Positions 52,938 through 62,481 are shown, counted from the first letter of the stretch. The stretch is 64,000 nt of DNA from Oribacterium sp. C9 (GCF_002007235.1 NZ_MUHW01000021.1:1-64000); one strand, 5' to 3'. Translations and numbers: made by a program. The notes: generated by a model not told the origin, from the letters alone.

Positions 52938-52966
52938 TGGTAAATTCTCCCTTTTACCTGTATAAT
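52938..52966 (+). promoter_or_regulatory. Promoter of the LysR gene
   Basis: A -10 box TATAAT (52961-52966) lies 17 bp after TGGTAA (52938-52943), 32 bp before the LysR start. The 264-bp divergent region also contains the promoter of the importer and presumably LysR sites, which I could not delimit. Confidence 0.6.
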
Positions 52967-52997
52967 AAACGGACCTTAAGACAGAACGGAGTTTATT

Positions 52998-53882
52998 ATG
53001 GAAATCAGACAGCTTACAACATTCCAGAAGGTAGCCGAGCTTGAGAGCTTTTCCAAGGCAGGTCATGAGCTTGGATACTCTCAGTCTACTGTGACTGTAC
53101 AGATAAAAGCATTGGAAACGGAGCTCGGAACATTACTCTTTGACAGATTCGGAAAAAATGTAAAGATCACACCGGACGGAAAGCTTCTTCTAAAATATGT
53201 AGAAAACATAATGAATGAGATAAATTCTCTGAAGGGTACTCTTGGCAATGAATCTGCCAGAACTCATACACTCCATATAGGGACTCTGGACTCTTTATGT
53301 ATGTTCACTCTCACTGAGATACTGACGCTTCTTAGGGAATATCATCCGGAATACCACATTAAGATAACCAGAGGTTCACCTTCCGAGCTTACCGAAATGA
53401 TGGAAAAGAACGAGGTGGATATAATCTATATTCTGGATGCTCTGTACTATAATGTTCACTGGAAAAGAGTCATAGAGAAAAAGGAGCCCTGCATATTCGT
53501 TTGCGGCCCCCAGAATCCTATCTTAAAGAAGGATGATATCAAGCTTAGAGAGCTTGTAAAGGAGCCCTTTTATCTGACTGAGGCTGATGATAACTATCAG
53601 TTTGCATTGACACAGTATCTGGCCTTTCATAATCTTTCCATCGAACCTGTTCTCGAAGTTGGAAGTACTGAGGTCATATCAAAAATGATCCATGAAACAG
53701 GAGGATGCTCGTTTTTACCTTATTTCGCAATAAAAGAACATCTGGAAAGCAATTATCTTTCCCAGATACATGTTAAAAATTTTCATATAGATATGTTCCA
53801 TCAGGTCATATATATGGAAAATAAATGGGTTACGACCGAAATGCTGGAATTCATACGAATCGCGAAAGCCACATTGCTGTAA
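52998..53882 (+). CDS. LysR-family transcriptional regulator
   Basis: The 294-aa protein has the LysR winged helix-turn-helix at residues 1-60 (IRQLTTFQKVAELESFSKAG, YSQSTVTVQIKALETELG, LLFDRFGKNVKITPDGK), followed by the substrate-binding-like effector domain (about 90-290). It is divergent from the polar amino acid importer, so control of that operon is likely. The effector is probably the transported amino acid or a derivative. Confidence 0.93.
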   Translation: MEIRQLTTFQKVAELESFSKAGHELGYSQSTVTVQIKALETELGTLLFDRFGKNVKITPDGKLLLKYVENIMNEINSLKGTLGNESARTHTLHIGTLDSLCMFTLTEILTLLREYHPEYHIKITRGSPSELTEMMEKNEVDIIYILDALYYNVHWKRVIEKKEPCIFVCGPQNPILKKDDIKLRELVKEPFYLTEADDNYQFALTQYLAFHNLSIEPVLEVGSTEVISKMIHETGGCSFLPYFAIKEHLESNYLSQIHVKNFHIDMFHQVIYMENKWVTTEMLEFIRIAKATLL

Positions 53883-53934
53883 ATGCATCTTCTTAAACTG
53901 AATGTGGTATCTATAGTCTTACGCTGATCTTCTT

Positions 53935-54879
53935 TCATTTAGCTTTATTAAAGAGTTTTATGATATAAGGAAAAACAAAAACGATGTAGAACATCTGGAT
54001 AAAGCAGGTTATGACTGTTGCTGTAAAACCGGTAACAGTCTTTTTCACTAAGCTGTTTATGATCAGTGTAACAGCATAGTAACCCATCATGCCGCCCATA
54101 AGACGATAAAATCTCTGCTGCATGGAAATGCCTGTTGTGGTAAATCCCACAAAACGTTTCTCTAAGAGCCAGCCGGCAAAGAATGCACCCATCCAGCCTA
54201 CTGCCTTAAAGGTGTCATTTGCCATTTTAAGTCCGTCAACCAGCAGATTTCCTGCAGCATCATAGTCGACAGGATATGGTTTATAGGCAGAATAAATTGC
54301 AGATACTATGGCGATAAGTATGCCTGTTGCAGCGATCAATACTTCTTTTTCGGGATGTGATTCCAGCCATTTCAGAAGCTTTCCAGTCAGAAACATTACC
54401 AGAACACCGGACACTGAGCCTACGATAGTATCCTGAGGTGTATGTACTCCCAGGAAATTGCGGCTGAAGGCCACAAAGAAAAGCATCATCCAAAGCAGCA
54501 CACGAAGTCCCCTGGTAAGTTCCCGTCTTATGGCCATACCTCCAAACAGTGAAGCACCGTTCATGGAATGTCCGCTCGGGAAGGAGTAGCCTGTTGCTGT
54601 TTTAAGTGCTGTCTCATCAGGCACTATCCTCGCATCTCTTATCCACGGTCTGTAGGCGCATACTGACACCTTCAGGACACCATTGACGATTCGGTTCCCT
54701 GACCAGCCCATCAGAAGATATGTTCCTATATCCTTACAGACACACCAGTATATGAGACCCATGATGATAAGAACTATATTCATCTCTCCGTACCAGGTCA
54801 TCTTGGAGAGAAAATCCGTAAGGCATCCACCTGCCCCTTCACGAAATGACTGTAATATCAGCAAAATATCAATATCCAT
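53935..54879 (-). CDS. PAP2-family membrane phosphatase
   Basis: The 314-aa polytopic protein holds all three phosphatase motifs: KVSVCAYRP (about residues 70-78; KX6RP), SFPSGHSMNG (about 98-107) and SRNFLGVHTPQDTIVG (about 140-155; SRX5HX3D). Members dephosphorylate undecaprenyl pyrophosphate or phosphatidic acids. Compared with small family members it has an extra C-terminal half with four more helices, as in DedA-free Clostridial PAP2 proteins. Monocistronic. Confidence 0.92.
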   Translation of the reverse strand: MDIDILLILQSFREGAGGCLTDFLSKMTWYGEMNIVLIIMGLIYWCVCKDIGTYLLMGWSGNRIVNGVLKVSVCAYRPWIRDARIVPDETALKTATGYSFPSGHSMNGASLFGGMAIRRELTRGLRVLLWMMLFFVAFSRNFLGVHTPQDTIVGSVSGVLVMFLTGKLLKWLESHPEKEVLIAATGILIAIVSAIYSAYKPYPVDYDAAGNLLVDGLKMANDTFKAVGWMGAFFAGWLLEKRFVGFTTTGISMQQRFYRLMGGMMGYYAVTLIINSLVKKTVTGFTATVITCFIQMFYIVFVFPYIIKLFNKAK

Positions 54880-55032
54880 TTGTTTACCACCGGGGCAATA
54901 TGCATATCATACAACCTATGCAGCACCTATCCTGCCCTTTCCCTTTTCTGTAAATTATTCCTTTTACTATTTCGACTTGTTTTTCAGGCAATATAAGAAA
55001 GGCTGAAGCGCAAAATGAAAAAAATTTTCATG

Positions 55033-55061
55033 TTGACGAATTGTATGAAAGTTGATACAAT
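55033..55061 (+). promoter_or_regulatory. Strong sigma-A promoter of the small RNA
   Basis: TTGACG (55033-55038) and TACAAT (55056-55061) are separated by exactly 17 bp. No open reading frame follows, only the structured RNA that ends at 55174. Confidence 0.85.
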
Positions 55062-55067
55062 ATAAAC

Positions 55068-55174
55068 AAGTTAAAGAGATGTGGCGAGTGCTTCACAGAT
55101 CTAAGACGATTCGTGATGAAAAGAACGGTAGATGAAATGGCGAGTGCTTCATGGATTCGAGGTTCTTTTTTTTT
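55068..55174 (+). ncRNA. Novel small RNA with tandem repeats and terminator
   Basis: From the expected start near 55068 the roughly 105-nt transcript contains the 14-mer TGGCGAGTGCTTCA twice (55082-55095 and 55138-55151), each in a hairpin context (second: ATGAA/TTCAT). It ends in AAAAGAAC/GTTCTTTT (55119-55126 and 55162-55169) closing a hairpin followed by nine T. Neither neighbour reads in this direction. The rest of the 396-bp gap (54880-55275) carries the VOC-gene terminator and nothing else I can see. I do not recognise it as 6S, 4.5S, tmRNA or a known riboswitch. Confidence 0.8.
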
Positions 55175-55211
55175 GTGTATTGAAATATCATTTCTCTTAT
55201 TACATATAAAT

Positions 55212-55237
55212 GGGACCTCACAAAACAGTGAGGTCCC
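55212..55237 (-). terminator. Terminator of the VOC-family gene
   Basis: GGGACCTCAC and GTGAGGTCCC form a perfect 10-bp stem with a 6-nt loop after the stop at 55276; an AT-rich tract (ATTTATAT) follows on the minus strand. Confidence 0.8.
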
Positions 55238-55275
55238 GAAGATAGTCGTATATTGATTTCAGTTTATCTGTTAAT

Positions 55276-55650
55276 TTACTGCTTGATATGCTGTACCAGG
55301 TTAACAGGAAATCCCGACGGAGATATCATAATGGCAGACTTTGAGCTCTTCGTTTCCACAGTCTTATCTCCGTAGAAATTTTTAAATCCACGTTCTGTAA
55401 GCAACCTGTATGCCTCATCAAAATCATCCACGTTCATACGGATGGCAGTAAAATCCTGAGGAAGCTTCATGTCCGGAGAAGAAATGTCAAGATAAAATCC
55501 GTTTGCATCTTTCATCCTGATACCCTCAACCTTCAAATCTCCGATTCCCTGCGGATTATGATGCTTCTCAAAACCGAGAGCCTCGAAGACTTTAACTATG
55601 GATTCTGCGTCGTTTGTAATGATCTGTGGATTAAATGTTGTTATTTTCAT
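55276..55650 (-). CDS. VOC-family (glyoxalase/bleomycin resistance-like) protein
   Basis: The 124-aa protein has the two beta-alpha-beta-beta-beta units of the vicinal oxygen chelate fold: KITTFNPQIITNDAESIVKV and FEALGFEKHH in the first, FTAIRMNVDDFDEAYRLLTERGF in the second, ending GFPVNLVQHIKQ. The usual metal ligands are not all evident. Function unknown; possibly a small-molecule-binding or lyase protein. Monocistronic. Confidence 0.85.
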   Translation of the reverse strand: MKITTFNPQIITNDAESIVKVFEALGFEKHHNPQGIGDLKVEGIRMKDANGFYLDISSPDMKLPQDFTAIRMNVDDFDEAYRLLTERGFKNFYGDKTVETKSSKSAIMISPSGFPVNLVQHIKQ

Positions 55651-55764
55651 ATATGTACCCCTTTCCGAAAAATATTCCTTCTAAGGTTATCGACATATTA
55701 TGGTCCTATATAAGAATACACATATCCAAAAACTGACATCGAATCGTTCCGCGCAGAGCGGTTC

Positions 55765-55815
55765 CGGGAACACCAGTCCATCTGAATTCGCTTCACGAGG
55801 GCTGGTGCTATATGC
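55765..55815. repeat. REP-like palindrome, copy 3
   Basis: CACCAGTCC and GGGCTGGTG (with one T-G) flank the core TGAATTCGCTTCACGA. Same order as at 48055 and 6038. It lies between the VOC and HAD genes. Confidence 0.55.
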
Positions 55816-55843
55816 CGGATTCCTGTGAAATCTGCCACGAGGC

Positions 55844-56677
55844 TCACGATTCTCCCGTATCCAGATTTCTTTCAAACTGCTTTTTCTTTTCTACACCGTA
55901 GTCCTCATATGAAAGCTTCATGAACTTATCAAGAGCTGTTGTACGGAATTCTGTCCAGCTTTCATCCTCATGCTTTACAAGTATGGGATAGAAAAGAATT
56001 TCATTTTCTTCCGCAGCCTTTCTGTCTCCGGGAGCGTCTCCCACCATCAGGATATGATCCTTCTCATATCCCTTTTCAGAAATCATCTTAATGCAGGCGC
56101 TCTTACTGCCCACCTCCTGAGTACATACCACATCCACCATTTCGAGAAGTCCGAATCTTTCCCACTCATTTCTTACAGCTTCAGGATTTGCACTGGAAAC
56201 CACAGCGATGTCAGCTGATTCATGAATGAGGGAAAAGGCTTCCTTCACACCTTCAAAGGGCTTTATTTCCTCCTGAGGAAGCTTTTCTATCTCTTCATTG
56301 ACACTCCGGCTCCATCTGAGAGCCTTTTCAAAAACAGGTGAAGTGCCGATCATTGACTCTAAAGCAGAATTACTTAATTCAGGAGCTGTTTCACTCCATA
56401 CACATAATTCCTCTACACCATCGATCTTCCTGTATTTCTCATTTATCTCTGAAAGAGCCATGCTGAGTCCCTTGAATCTGTTGATTCCACGGGTGAGAGA
56501 ATAGAGATTTATCTCATTCCATCTTTCAAGTATTTCCTGCTCCCACTCTGAAAGCTCCCATTCCTTCACCATGCAGGGTCCAAAGCATCTTATGTGTTTT
56601 ATATTCATGGTGTCCATGGCACAGCCATCTGAATCTATACATACGATATGATCATGTTTTTTCTCAAAATCCAACAT
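55844..56677 (-). CDS. HAD-superfamily hydrolase
   Basis: I start at 56677 (MLDFEKKHDHIVCIDSDG; GAGG eight bases upstream), giving 277 aa; a longer frame overlaps the glycosidase. HAD motif I is CIDSDGCAMDTM (about residues 12-23; DxDG), motif II VVSSANPEAVRNEW (about 165-178), motif IV ILMVGDAPGDRKAAEEN (about 210-226). The cap domain is large and alpha-helical (C1 type). Position at the end of the GPH transporter-GH3 operon suggests it dephosphorylates a sugar phosphate from that pathway. Confidence 0.88.
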   Translation of the reverse strand: MLDFEKKHDHIVCIDSDGCAMDTMNIKHIRCFGPCMVKEWELSEWEQEILERWNEINLYSLTRGINRFKGLSMALSEINEKYRKIDGVEELCVWSETAPELSNSALESMIGTSPVFEKALRWSRSVNEEIEKLPQEEIKPFEGVKEAFSLIHESADIAVVSSANPEAVRNEWERFGLLEMVDVVCTQEVGSKSACIKMISEKGYEKDHILMVGDAPGDRKAAEENEILFYPILVKHEDESWTEFRTTALDKFMKLSYEDYGVEKKKQFERNLDTGES

Positions 56678-56691
56678 TCTTAAACCTCGAT

Positions 56692-58416
56692 TCAAAGTCT
56701 TGTATCCCATCTGTCGCACCATACGATATCGTTGTACTGCCCCTTGAACTCTGACTTACCTGTAAGCTTTTCAACCAGCTTACGGATGTACTCAGGACTT
56801 GAGCCGTAGGCATTGACAAAGGTCTTCATCATAGGAACATCATATAGATGATTGGTGTAGTTAAGAGAGACAGCCACTGTCGGTACTTCCCTGACAAACC
56901 ATGGAATCTCATGTGAATGAGAAACGGAATAGGTGAGCCTTGTGTTGTTCTCCTTTGCATAGCCCTTCATGTCGATGACGAAAAGCACCAGATCCGTGTT
57001 CTTCTTGAACTCTTCCCTGCTTTCATGCTCCATCATCCTGAACTTATTGAACTTCGACGGAGACTCCATCTCATACTCGTAGTAGTCCTTGGGAGCCTCG
57101 ACCTCAAAGCCTGCTCTCTCAAGTTCATCCACCAGAAGCTTCTTCGCAGGATCTGCCCCGTCAAGTGATGAAACAGGTGCGCTTTCGATAAAATATAGTA
57201 AAACCCGCTTCTTCTTTTCAGGATCCACAGGAAGGATCTTCTGGGTATCCTTTACAAGGGTAATGCTTTCATCCGCAGCCTTTTCAGCGAGCCTCTTGTG
57301 CTCTTCACAGCCTACGATGTTAAGATCCTCCTTCTCAGGAAACACAAGCTCATCAAGACCGAGATGTGCCTTGAGACCGAGAATCCTGTGGAGTGCATCG
57401 TCAAGCCTTTCCGCTGTGATGGTTCCGTCCTCTATACCCTCTCTTACGTAAGCTATATCCTCTTCATGATCATGGAAGAAAAGTATCATATCGCAGCCTG
57501 CTGCCACAACTCCCTGCATGGCATGCTTTCTGTCTGCCGCAGCAGTGAGACCTGCCATATGTGTCGCATCGGTTACGATAAGTCCGTTGAAACCAAGCTG
57601 TCCTCTGAGAAGGCCCTGTAAAAGTTCAGGTGAAAGAGTTGCAGGAAGGATATCCTCATCCTTTATCTCAGGGTTAAACTTCTTTGTATATGCTCTCTGA
57701 CAGATGTGACCCACCATGACGCTCTCAAGTCCTGCATCGATTAGCTTCTTATATACTTTTCCAAAGCTCTCGTCCCACTCTTCTGTAGAAAGGTCATTGC
57801 AGCCCATGACAAGGTGCTGGTCTCTTTCCTCACTTCCGTCTCCCGGGAAATGCTTAGCTGCACAGACAAGTCCTGCCTTGTTCATTTCCTCCATATAGGC
57901 GAGGGATCTTTCAGCAACAAGCTCCGGGTCATTTCCGAAGGCTCTTGTATTTACGATGGTGTTTCTCCAGTTGGAGACCACATCACAAACCGGGGCAAAG
58001 GTCCAGTTACAACCAACAGCTCTTGCCTCCAGAGCTCCGACTCTAGCCATGTCTCTTACAGTATCGAGAGTTTTACTTGCACCGCATGCGGCTCCCGTAG
58101 CTATAAATGTACCTTCAGATACTGCGCCGTTTCCTCCGGCTTCACAGTTTGCGGCTATAAGAACAGGAACCTTGCTGTGCTCCTGAAAATACTTATTCTG
58201 TTCGTAGATTTCCTCAAGTGTTCCACCCTGCCAGCGAACACCTCCGATATGGTATTTATTCACCAGCCTGTCGAGGGTCTCAGGGTCTCTCTGAAGTGTA
58301 AGATTGATGAAAAGCTGTCCTATCTTCTCATCAAGAGTCATGTTCTTTATCGTATCCTCCACCCACTGAATCTTTTTGTCGCTTAAGTTAAAGGGCTTTG
58401 CCTTAAGATCTACCAT
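56692..58416 (-). CDS. Glycoside hydrolase family 3 (beta-N-acetylhexosaminidase-like)
   Basis: The 574-aa cytoplasmic enzyme shows the GH3 barrel: KIGQLFINL, the NagZ-like KHFPGDGSEERDQHLVMG (about residues 185-202; His acting in the general acid dyad), and the nucleophile Asp in LIVTDATHMAGL (about 280-291). A C-terminal alpha-beta sandwich of about 200 residues follows (LPVDPEKKKRVLLYFIES). No signal peptide. It lies downstream of a GPH sugar symporter and upstream of a HAD phosphatase, so it probably cleaves an imported disaccharide containing a hexosamine or related sugar. Confidence 0.9.
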   Translation of the reverse strand: MVDLKAKPFNLSDKKIQWVEDTIKNMTLDEKIGQLFINLTLQRDPETLDRLVNKYHIGGVRWQGGTLEEIYEQNKYFQEHSKVPVLIAANCEAGGNGAVSEGTFIATGAACGASKTLDTVRDMARVGALEARAVGCNWTFAPVCDVVSNWRNTIVNTRAFGNDPELVAERSLAYMEEMNKAGLVCAAKHFPGDGSEERDQHLVMGCNDLSTEEWDESFGKVYKKLIDAGLESVMVGHICQRAYTKKFNPEIKDEDILPATLSPELLQGLLRGQLGFNGLIVTDATHMAGLTAAADRKHAMQGVVAAGCDMILFFHDHEEDIAYVREGIEDGTITAERLDDALHRILGLKAHLGLDELVFPEKEDLNIVGCEEHKRLAEKAADESITLVKDTQKILPVDPEKKKRVLLYFIESAPVSSLDGADPAKKLLVDELERAGFEVEAPKDYYEYEMESPSKFNKFRMMEHESREEFKKNTDLVLFVIDMKGYAKENNTRLTYSVSHSHEIPWFVREVPTVAVSLNYTNHLYDVPMMKTFVNAYGSSPEYIRKLVEKLTGKSEFKGQYNDIVWCDRWDTRL

Positions 58417-58492
58417 TTTTTATCATGCTCCGGTCATATAACAAATACCGGAGGCTCCTTTCTTTTTTATTTAAAAGTCAACTATCAAACTC

Positions 58493-59968
58493 TTATGCAA
58501 CCTCTTTTTTATCTGCAATGGTCTTTCTTATCTCGGCCATCTTTTCAGCAGAAAGAGGATAATATTTCATTGCAACGATGTTGGCTACAAGTCCCAGTGA
58601 AACGAGACCGTACATCAGGAATATGCCTACTCCCTTAAGTGCCGGTGTATATGGAGTATCCACATCAGGCATTTGTGTGGTGAATCCGATAGCAGCAAGG
58701 CAAATGCTGGAGATCAGCGGCGCAAGGGAAGAAATCATCTTGTCTATAAAGCTGAAAAGTGTTCCCATAAGTCCCGGAACGTAACGTCCTGAACGGTAGG
58801 TCTCATAATCTGTGCAGTCAGCTATCATGGGAACAACTATATTGGAGCTGACCTGCTGAAATCCGCCTGTGATTACAGTCAGTGTAAAAAGTGAAACAGT
58901 GAAGAAATTGAAGCCATTGAAGCCCTCATATCCGGGAAGACTGAGACTTGTAGGATCACCAAAGCCCCAAAGCAGCATCATTAACACATTTCCTATAAGT
59001 GCTATCCAGCTACTGAGCACCATGGCTTTCTTCTGTCCGCATCTTGTGGCGATAACTCCCACACCCAGGATAACGAAGATAACATTACCGATTGTGGTAT
59101 AAATCTGGAATCCGCCGGAAAGAGCAAAGTTACCTGCAACTATGGCATACATGATGAGCGTTACTGTTGAAGTCTTCGCAGCTATTCCAAGCTTATCGGT
59201 TGAAGCAGCTATGATAAGCATCTGTATAGCCTTGTTGTTTTTGATCACTTCGAAATAGTCCCTGAAGGTGATTTTCTGAGCCTCTCCTGTACCGAAATAC
59301 TCTCTTCTGTCCTTAGGCCAGATGGAAATGACCGCTATGGCTGTGAAAATAGCTGAAGTAACCGCAACTATAAGCCAGAACTCGTGGAACATGGCAATGT
59401 CTTTTCCGAGACCATGGTACTTGGCCGCAAGATATGAGGAAACGAAAACCTGTCCTCCTGTGAAAAGGATCATATTGTAAATAGCATCGAATACTGTGAA
59501 AAGGGGACGCTGTTTCGGGTCATTGGTCACGCATGACTGTGCTGCCTTTGTGATAACACACTGGAAGGTGTAACCAATATAGTAGACTGCATTTACAAGT
59601 ATGAAGAAAAGGATCCTCGGTGCTCCCTCAGGAAGTGACGGGGTAATAAAAAACATGAGGAAACTGGAGATAAACAGGATCAGATTTCCGAGGATCATGA
59701 AGGGTCTGTTCTTTCCGAACTTTCCGTCTGTCTTGTCAACTATAAAACCGATTATAGGATCGGTGACACCGTCCCAAAGACGCATTATCATAGAAAAGCT
59801 TCCCGCAAGAACAACTCCGAGACCTACCCATCCTGTAATGTAATAGGCTATAAAACTCATAAAGAAAAGATAAAGGTTTGTTGCTGTATTGTTCAGGGCA
59901 TACCCTGCTATTCTCCATGTAGGAACTCTGTGAATTCCGTTTCCGACATCATATTTACTGCTTCCCAT
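58493..59968 (-). CDS. GPH-family sugar:cation symporter (MFS)
   Basis: This 491-aa transporter has about 12 membrane helices. The GPH hallmark DGVTDPIIGFIVDKTDGKFGKNRPF (about residues 64-88, shown in the pattern RLWDGVTDPIIG and GKNRPFM) places it in the glycoside-pentoside-hexuronide:cation symporters. The tail is basic (KMAEIRKTIADKKEVA). It is the first gene of an operon with the GH3 and HAD genes, and is divergent from an AraC regulator. Confidence 0.92.
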   Translation of the reverse strand: MGSSKYDVGNGIHRVPTWRIAGYALNNTATNLYLFFMSFIAYYITGWVGLGVVLAGSFSMIMRLWDGVTDPIIGFIVDKTDGKFGKNRPFMILGNLILFISSFLMFFITPSLPEGAPRILFFILVNAVYYIGYTFQCVITKAAQSCVTNDPKQRPLFTVFDAIYNMILFTGGQVFVSSYLAAKYHGLGKDIAMFHEFWLIVAVTSAIFTAIAVISIWPKDRREYFGTGEAQKITFRDYFEVIKNNKAIQMLIIAASTDKLGIAAKTSTVTLIMYAIVAGNFALSGGFQIYTTIGNVIFVILGVGVIATRCGQKKAMVLSSWIALIGNVLMMLLWGFGDPTSLSLPGYEGFNGFNFFTVSLFTLTVITGGFQQVSSNIVVPMIADCTDYETYRSGRYVPGLMGTLFSFIDKMISSLAPLISSICLAAIGFTTQMPDVDTPYTPALKGVGIFLMYGLVSLGLVANIVAMKYYPLSAEKMAEIRKTIADKKEVA

Positions 59969-60451
59969 TTCAGGTCCTCCAGATTGAAATACTAAGTATT
60001 TGATTCGCTGTCCCGGAAATCATAAACATAAGGTGATGATTTGATTGCCTTTTGCTTCGTATTTCAGGACATATCAAATGATGTGAGTGTCAAAAGTCGA
60101 CATCGAATCAGAATTTAATTTTTTCGATTTCGCCCATGGTTTTTTCCGAATAATATGCCGGCACGATATTCAGATATTTTTTTCATGGCTCATATCATTT
60201 TTACTGAACAGTTTGAATTTCAAGTGTCTTCATGATAATCTGTTGTCAGGATTTGGACAATGTCTATATTTTGTATTTATAGTACGATATTTATCATTAT
60301 TGATTTTGCATAAATATCGTATTAGTATAAATAAATATTGTCTATTTAATGTTTGCTTTTGCAGGTACAGTTTTTGGAGGCACAGTGTTTTTCTGCATTC
60401 GTAAGTCGGAAATCAGGACATGTAAAAAACATTACACTAAGGGAGATTCAT
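59969..60451. promoter_or_regulatory. Divergent control region between the GPH symporter and AraC genes
   Basis: No gene lies in these 483 bp. They hold a perfect palindrome with 12-bp arms, TACGATATTTAT (60283-60294) and ATAAATATCGTA (60310-60321), with a 15-nt spacer, a good candidate for an operator. The AraC gene follows with AGGGAG six bases before its ATG. AT-rich tracts around 60230-60360 are the likely promoter area for both genes. Confidence 0.55.
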
Positions 60452-61675
60452 ATGCAGAACTCATTTCTTGAATTTACCAAAAGTTATTTTGACAAAATGG
60501 GAATTCAGACCCATATCGTAAATATCAGAGAACCTCTTCCTTTAGATCTGGATATGGGGCTCCGAAAGACCATTCTGAATAAACGGGATGCTGAAACCAT
60601 TTCTTTTAAAGGCATCAGTGATTCCTTTACTCAGGAAAAGATCATATATTATGCTGCAGACATCTATAACTGCAGTTACATACTTTTGCCTGTTCCTGAG
60701 CAGGAGCTGCCTATCGCCATGATACTGGGTCCTTATCTTGTGGAATCTCCGGGCATACAGCGTACACAGGAAATATGCCGGAAACACAATATACCGGAAG
60801 GCCTCTGGCAGTTTATCAACCAGTACTATACCTCTCTCACTTACATTGAAAATATCAGTACTCTGGAGAGCTATGTTGAAACACTGGCAGAAACCATATA
60901 TGGAATGAGTAAATATAAAATTGAATATATAAGACAAGAGGGCACAGAAAGTGAAATCTATCTCACTTCTGCAAACAGTACTTCCAATGAAAACACCATG
61001 CAGCAGCTGGAGCATAGATATGATCTGGAAGAAAAGGTAATGGATGCCATTTCCGGGGGCAACTTCGACCGGGCTATGCATTACAGTTCAGACATAGCTT
61101 TCAGAGGTCTTGATAACAGATCCTCAAATACTCTCAGAAGCAAAAAGAACAACCTTCTTGCTTTCAATACACTTTGTAGAAAAGCCGCAGAAAGAGGGAA
61201 GGTCCATCCTGTACATCTTGATGAAATGTCAAGAAGAATGGCTGTAAGAATTGAAAACATGACCACTCCCACTCAAGATAAAGAGGTTCACAGGGAGATC
61301 CTGAAAAAATACTGTCTTTTGGTGCAGCAACAGTCCACAGCCGGATACTCTCCCGTTATGCAGAAGATACTGAATCATATCTCCCAAAAGCTCTCGGAAC
61401 CTGAGCTGACACTTCAGGAAACCGCAGAAGAACTTGGCCTGAACAAAAGTTATCTTGCCTCTCTTTTCAAGAAAGAAACAAGAAGTACCTTTACATGTTT
61501 TGTGAACAAAAAGAGAGTGGAACGTGCTATATTCCTTCTAAACACCTCAGATTATTCGGTTCACACCATAGCATCCATCTGTGGTATGAATGACATGACC
61601 TATTTCAATCGTGTATTCAAAAAGGAAAAGGGAATTACACCTACACAGTACAGGAAAATGATACGACAGGAATGA
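60452..61675 (+). CDS. AraC-family transcriptional regulator
   Basis: I start at 60452 (MQNSFLEFTKSYFDK; GGGAG six bases upstream), giving 407 aa. The N-terminal effector domain (about 1-200) contains Cys and Pro/Leu-rich segments (LLPVPEQELPIAMILGPYLV) like PocR-type sensors. The C-terminal AraC domain (about 300-407) has two helix-turn-helix units (LTLQETAEELGLNKSYLASL and YSVHTIASICGMNDMTYFNR, then FKKEKGITPTQYRK). It is divergent from the GPH symporter-GH3 operon and probably activates it. Confidence 0.92.
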   Translation: MQNSFLEFTKSYFDKMGIQTHIVNIREPLPLDLDMGLRKTILNKRDAETISFKGISDSFTQEKIIYYAADIYNCSYILLPVPEQELPIAMILGPYLVESPGIQRTQEICRKHNIPEGLWQFINQYYTSLTYIENISTLESYVETLAETIYGMSKYKIEYIRQEGTESEIYLTSANSTSNENTMQQLEHRYDLEEKVMDAISGGNFDRAMHYSSDIAFRGLDNRSSNTLRSKKNNLLAFNTLCRKAAERGKVHPVHLDEMSRRMAVRIENMTTPTQDKEVHREILKKYCLLVQQQSTAGYSPVMQKILNHISQKLSEPELTLQETAEELGLNKSYLASLFKKETRSTFTCFVNKKRVERAIFLLNTSDYSVHTIASICGMNDMTYFNRVFKKEKGITPTQYRKMIRQE

Positions 61676-61812
61676 CAGCAATTTAGACTCTACAGTAAAA
61701 TCGGGATTCAAACGTATTAAAGTCAGGATATTCTGTTTGAAACTTATGACGGATTTCTTCAAAATCTAAAAGTGCTCAATTCACTTTAATAGCTAAAAAA
61801 GGGGATTATTTT

Positions 61813-62481
61813 ATGAAATATCCAAATATAACCGCCGCAACTTTTCTGAAACGCCCGAATCGCTTCATCGCAGAAGTAGAAGTAAACGGCTGTAAAGAAA
61901 CTGTCCATGTAAAGAATACAGGACGCTGTAAAGAACTCCTGATTCCGGGATGTGAAGTCTTTTTGACTGAACCGGGAACACCGGGAAGAAAAACAAGATA
62001 TGATCTTGTGGCTGTAAAGAAAAACACAGGTGTCCTTTTCAACATAGACAGTCAGGCACCTAATAAGGTTGTAAAGGAGTGGCTCAGCACACAGGACTTT
62101 GATAAAGTCATCCCTGAATATACCTATGGGAATTCCCGGATAGATTTTTATATGGAACGCGGTGATGAACGTTATCTCATGGAGGTTAAGGGCTGTACTC
62201 TGGAAGTTGACGGAGTCGGCTATTTCCCGGATGCGCCGACAGAACGAGGCGTCAAGCATCTCAGAGAACTGACTGCAGCCACACAAAAGGGATACAAAGC
62301 TATAATCGCCTTCGTCATACAAATGGAGGGTGTATCCGAAGTTCGTCCTAACATCGGGATGCACCCTGAATTCGGAGCAGCTTTTGAAGAAGCAAAGACC
62401 TCCGGTGTTGATATTCTGTTTCTTAGGTGCCGTGTGGAACCTGATAGCCTGATGATCGAACCTGAATTTTCAATTATGTGA
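61813..62481 (+). CDS. sfsA: SfsA sugar fermentation stimulation protein/ DNA-binding nuclease
   Basis: The 222-aa protein has the SfsA family pattern: FLKRPNRFIAEVEVNG (about 12-27), VHVKNTGRCKELLIPG (about 33-48), and the nuclease core with RIDFYMERGDERYLMEVKGCTLE (D, E and K residues, about 108-130) and FPDAPTERGVKHLRELTAA. Family members bind DNA and are proposed nucleases; the exact role is unsettled. It is full length and follows the AraC gene in the same orientation. Confidence 0.93.
   Translation: MKYPNITAATFLKRPNRFIAEVEVNGCKETVHVKNTGRCKELLIPGCEVFLTEPGTPGRKTRYDLVAVKKNTGVLFNIDSQAPNKVVKEWLSTQDFDKVIPEYTYGNSRIDFYMERGDERYLMEVKGCTLEVDGVGYFPDAPTERGVKHLRELTAATQKGYKAIIAFVIQMEGVSEVRPNIGMHPEFGAAFEEAKTSGVDILFLRCRVEPDSLMIEPEFSIM

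Noticed and set aside
55687-55875. 62-codon minus-strand frame
   Set aside because: It covers the REP-like element and overlaps the HAD gene end; no ribosome site or family signal.
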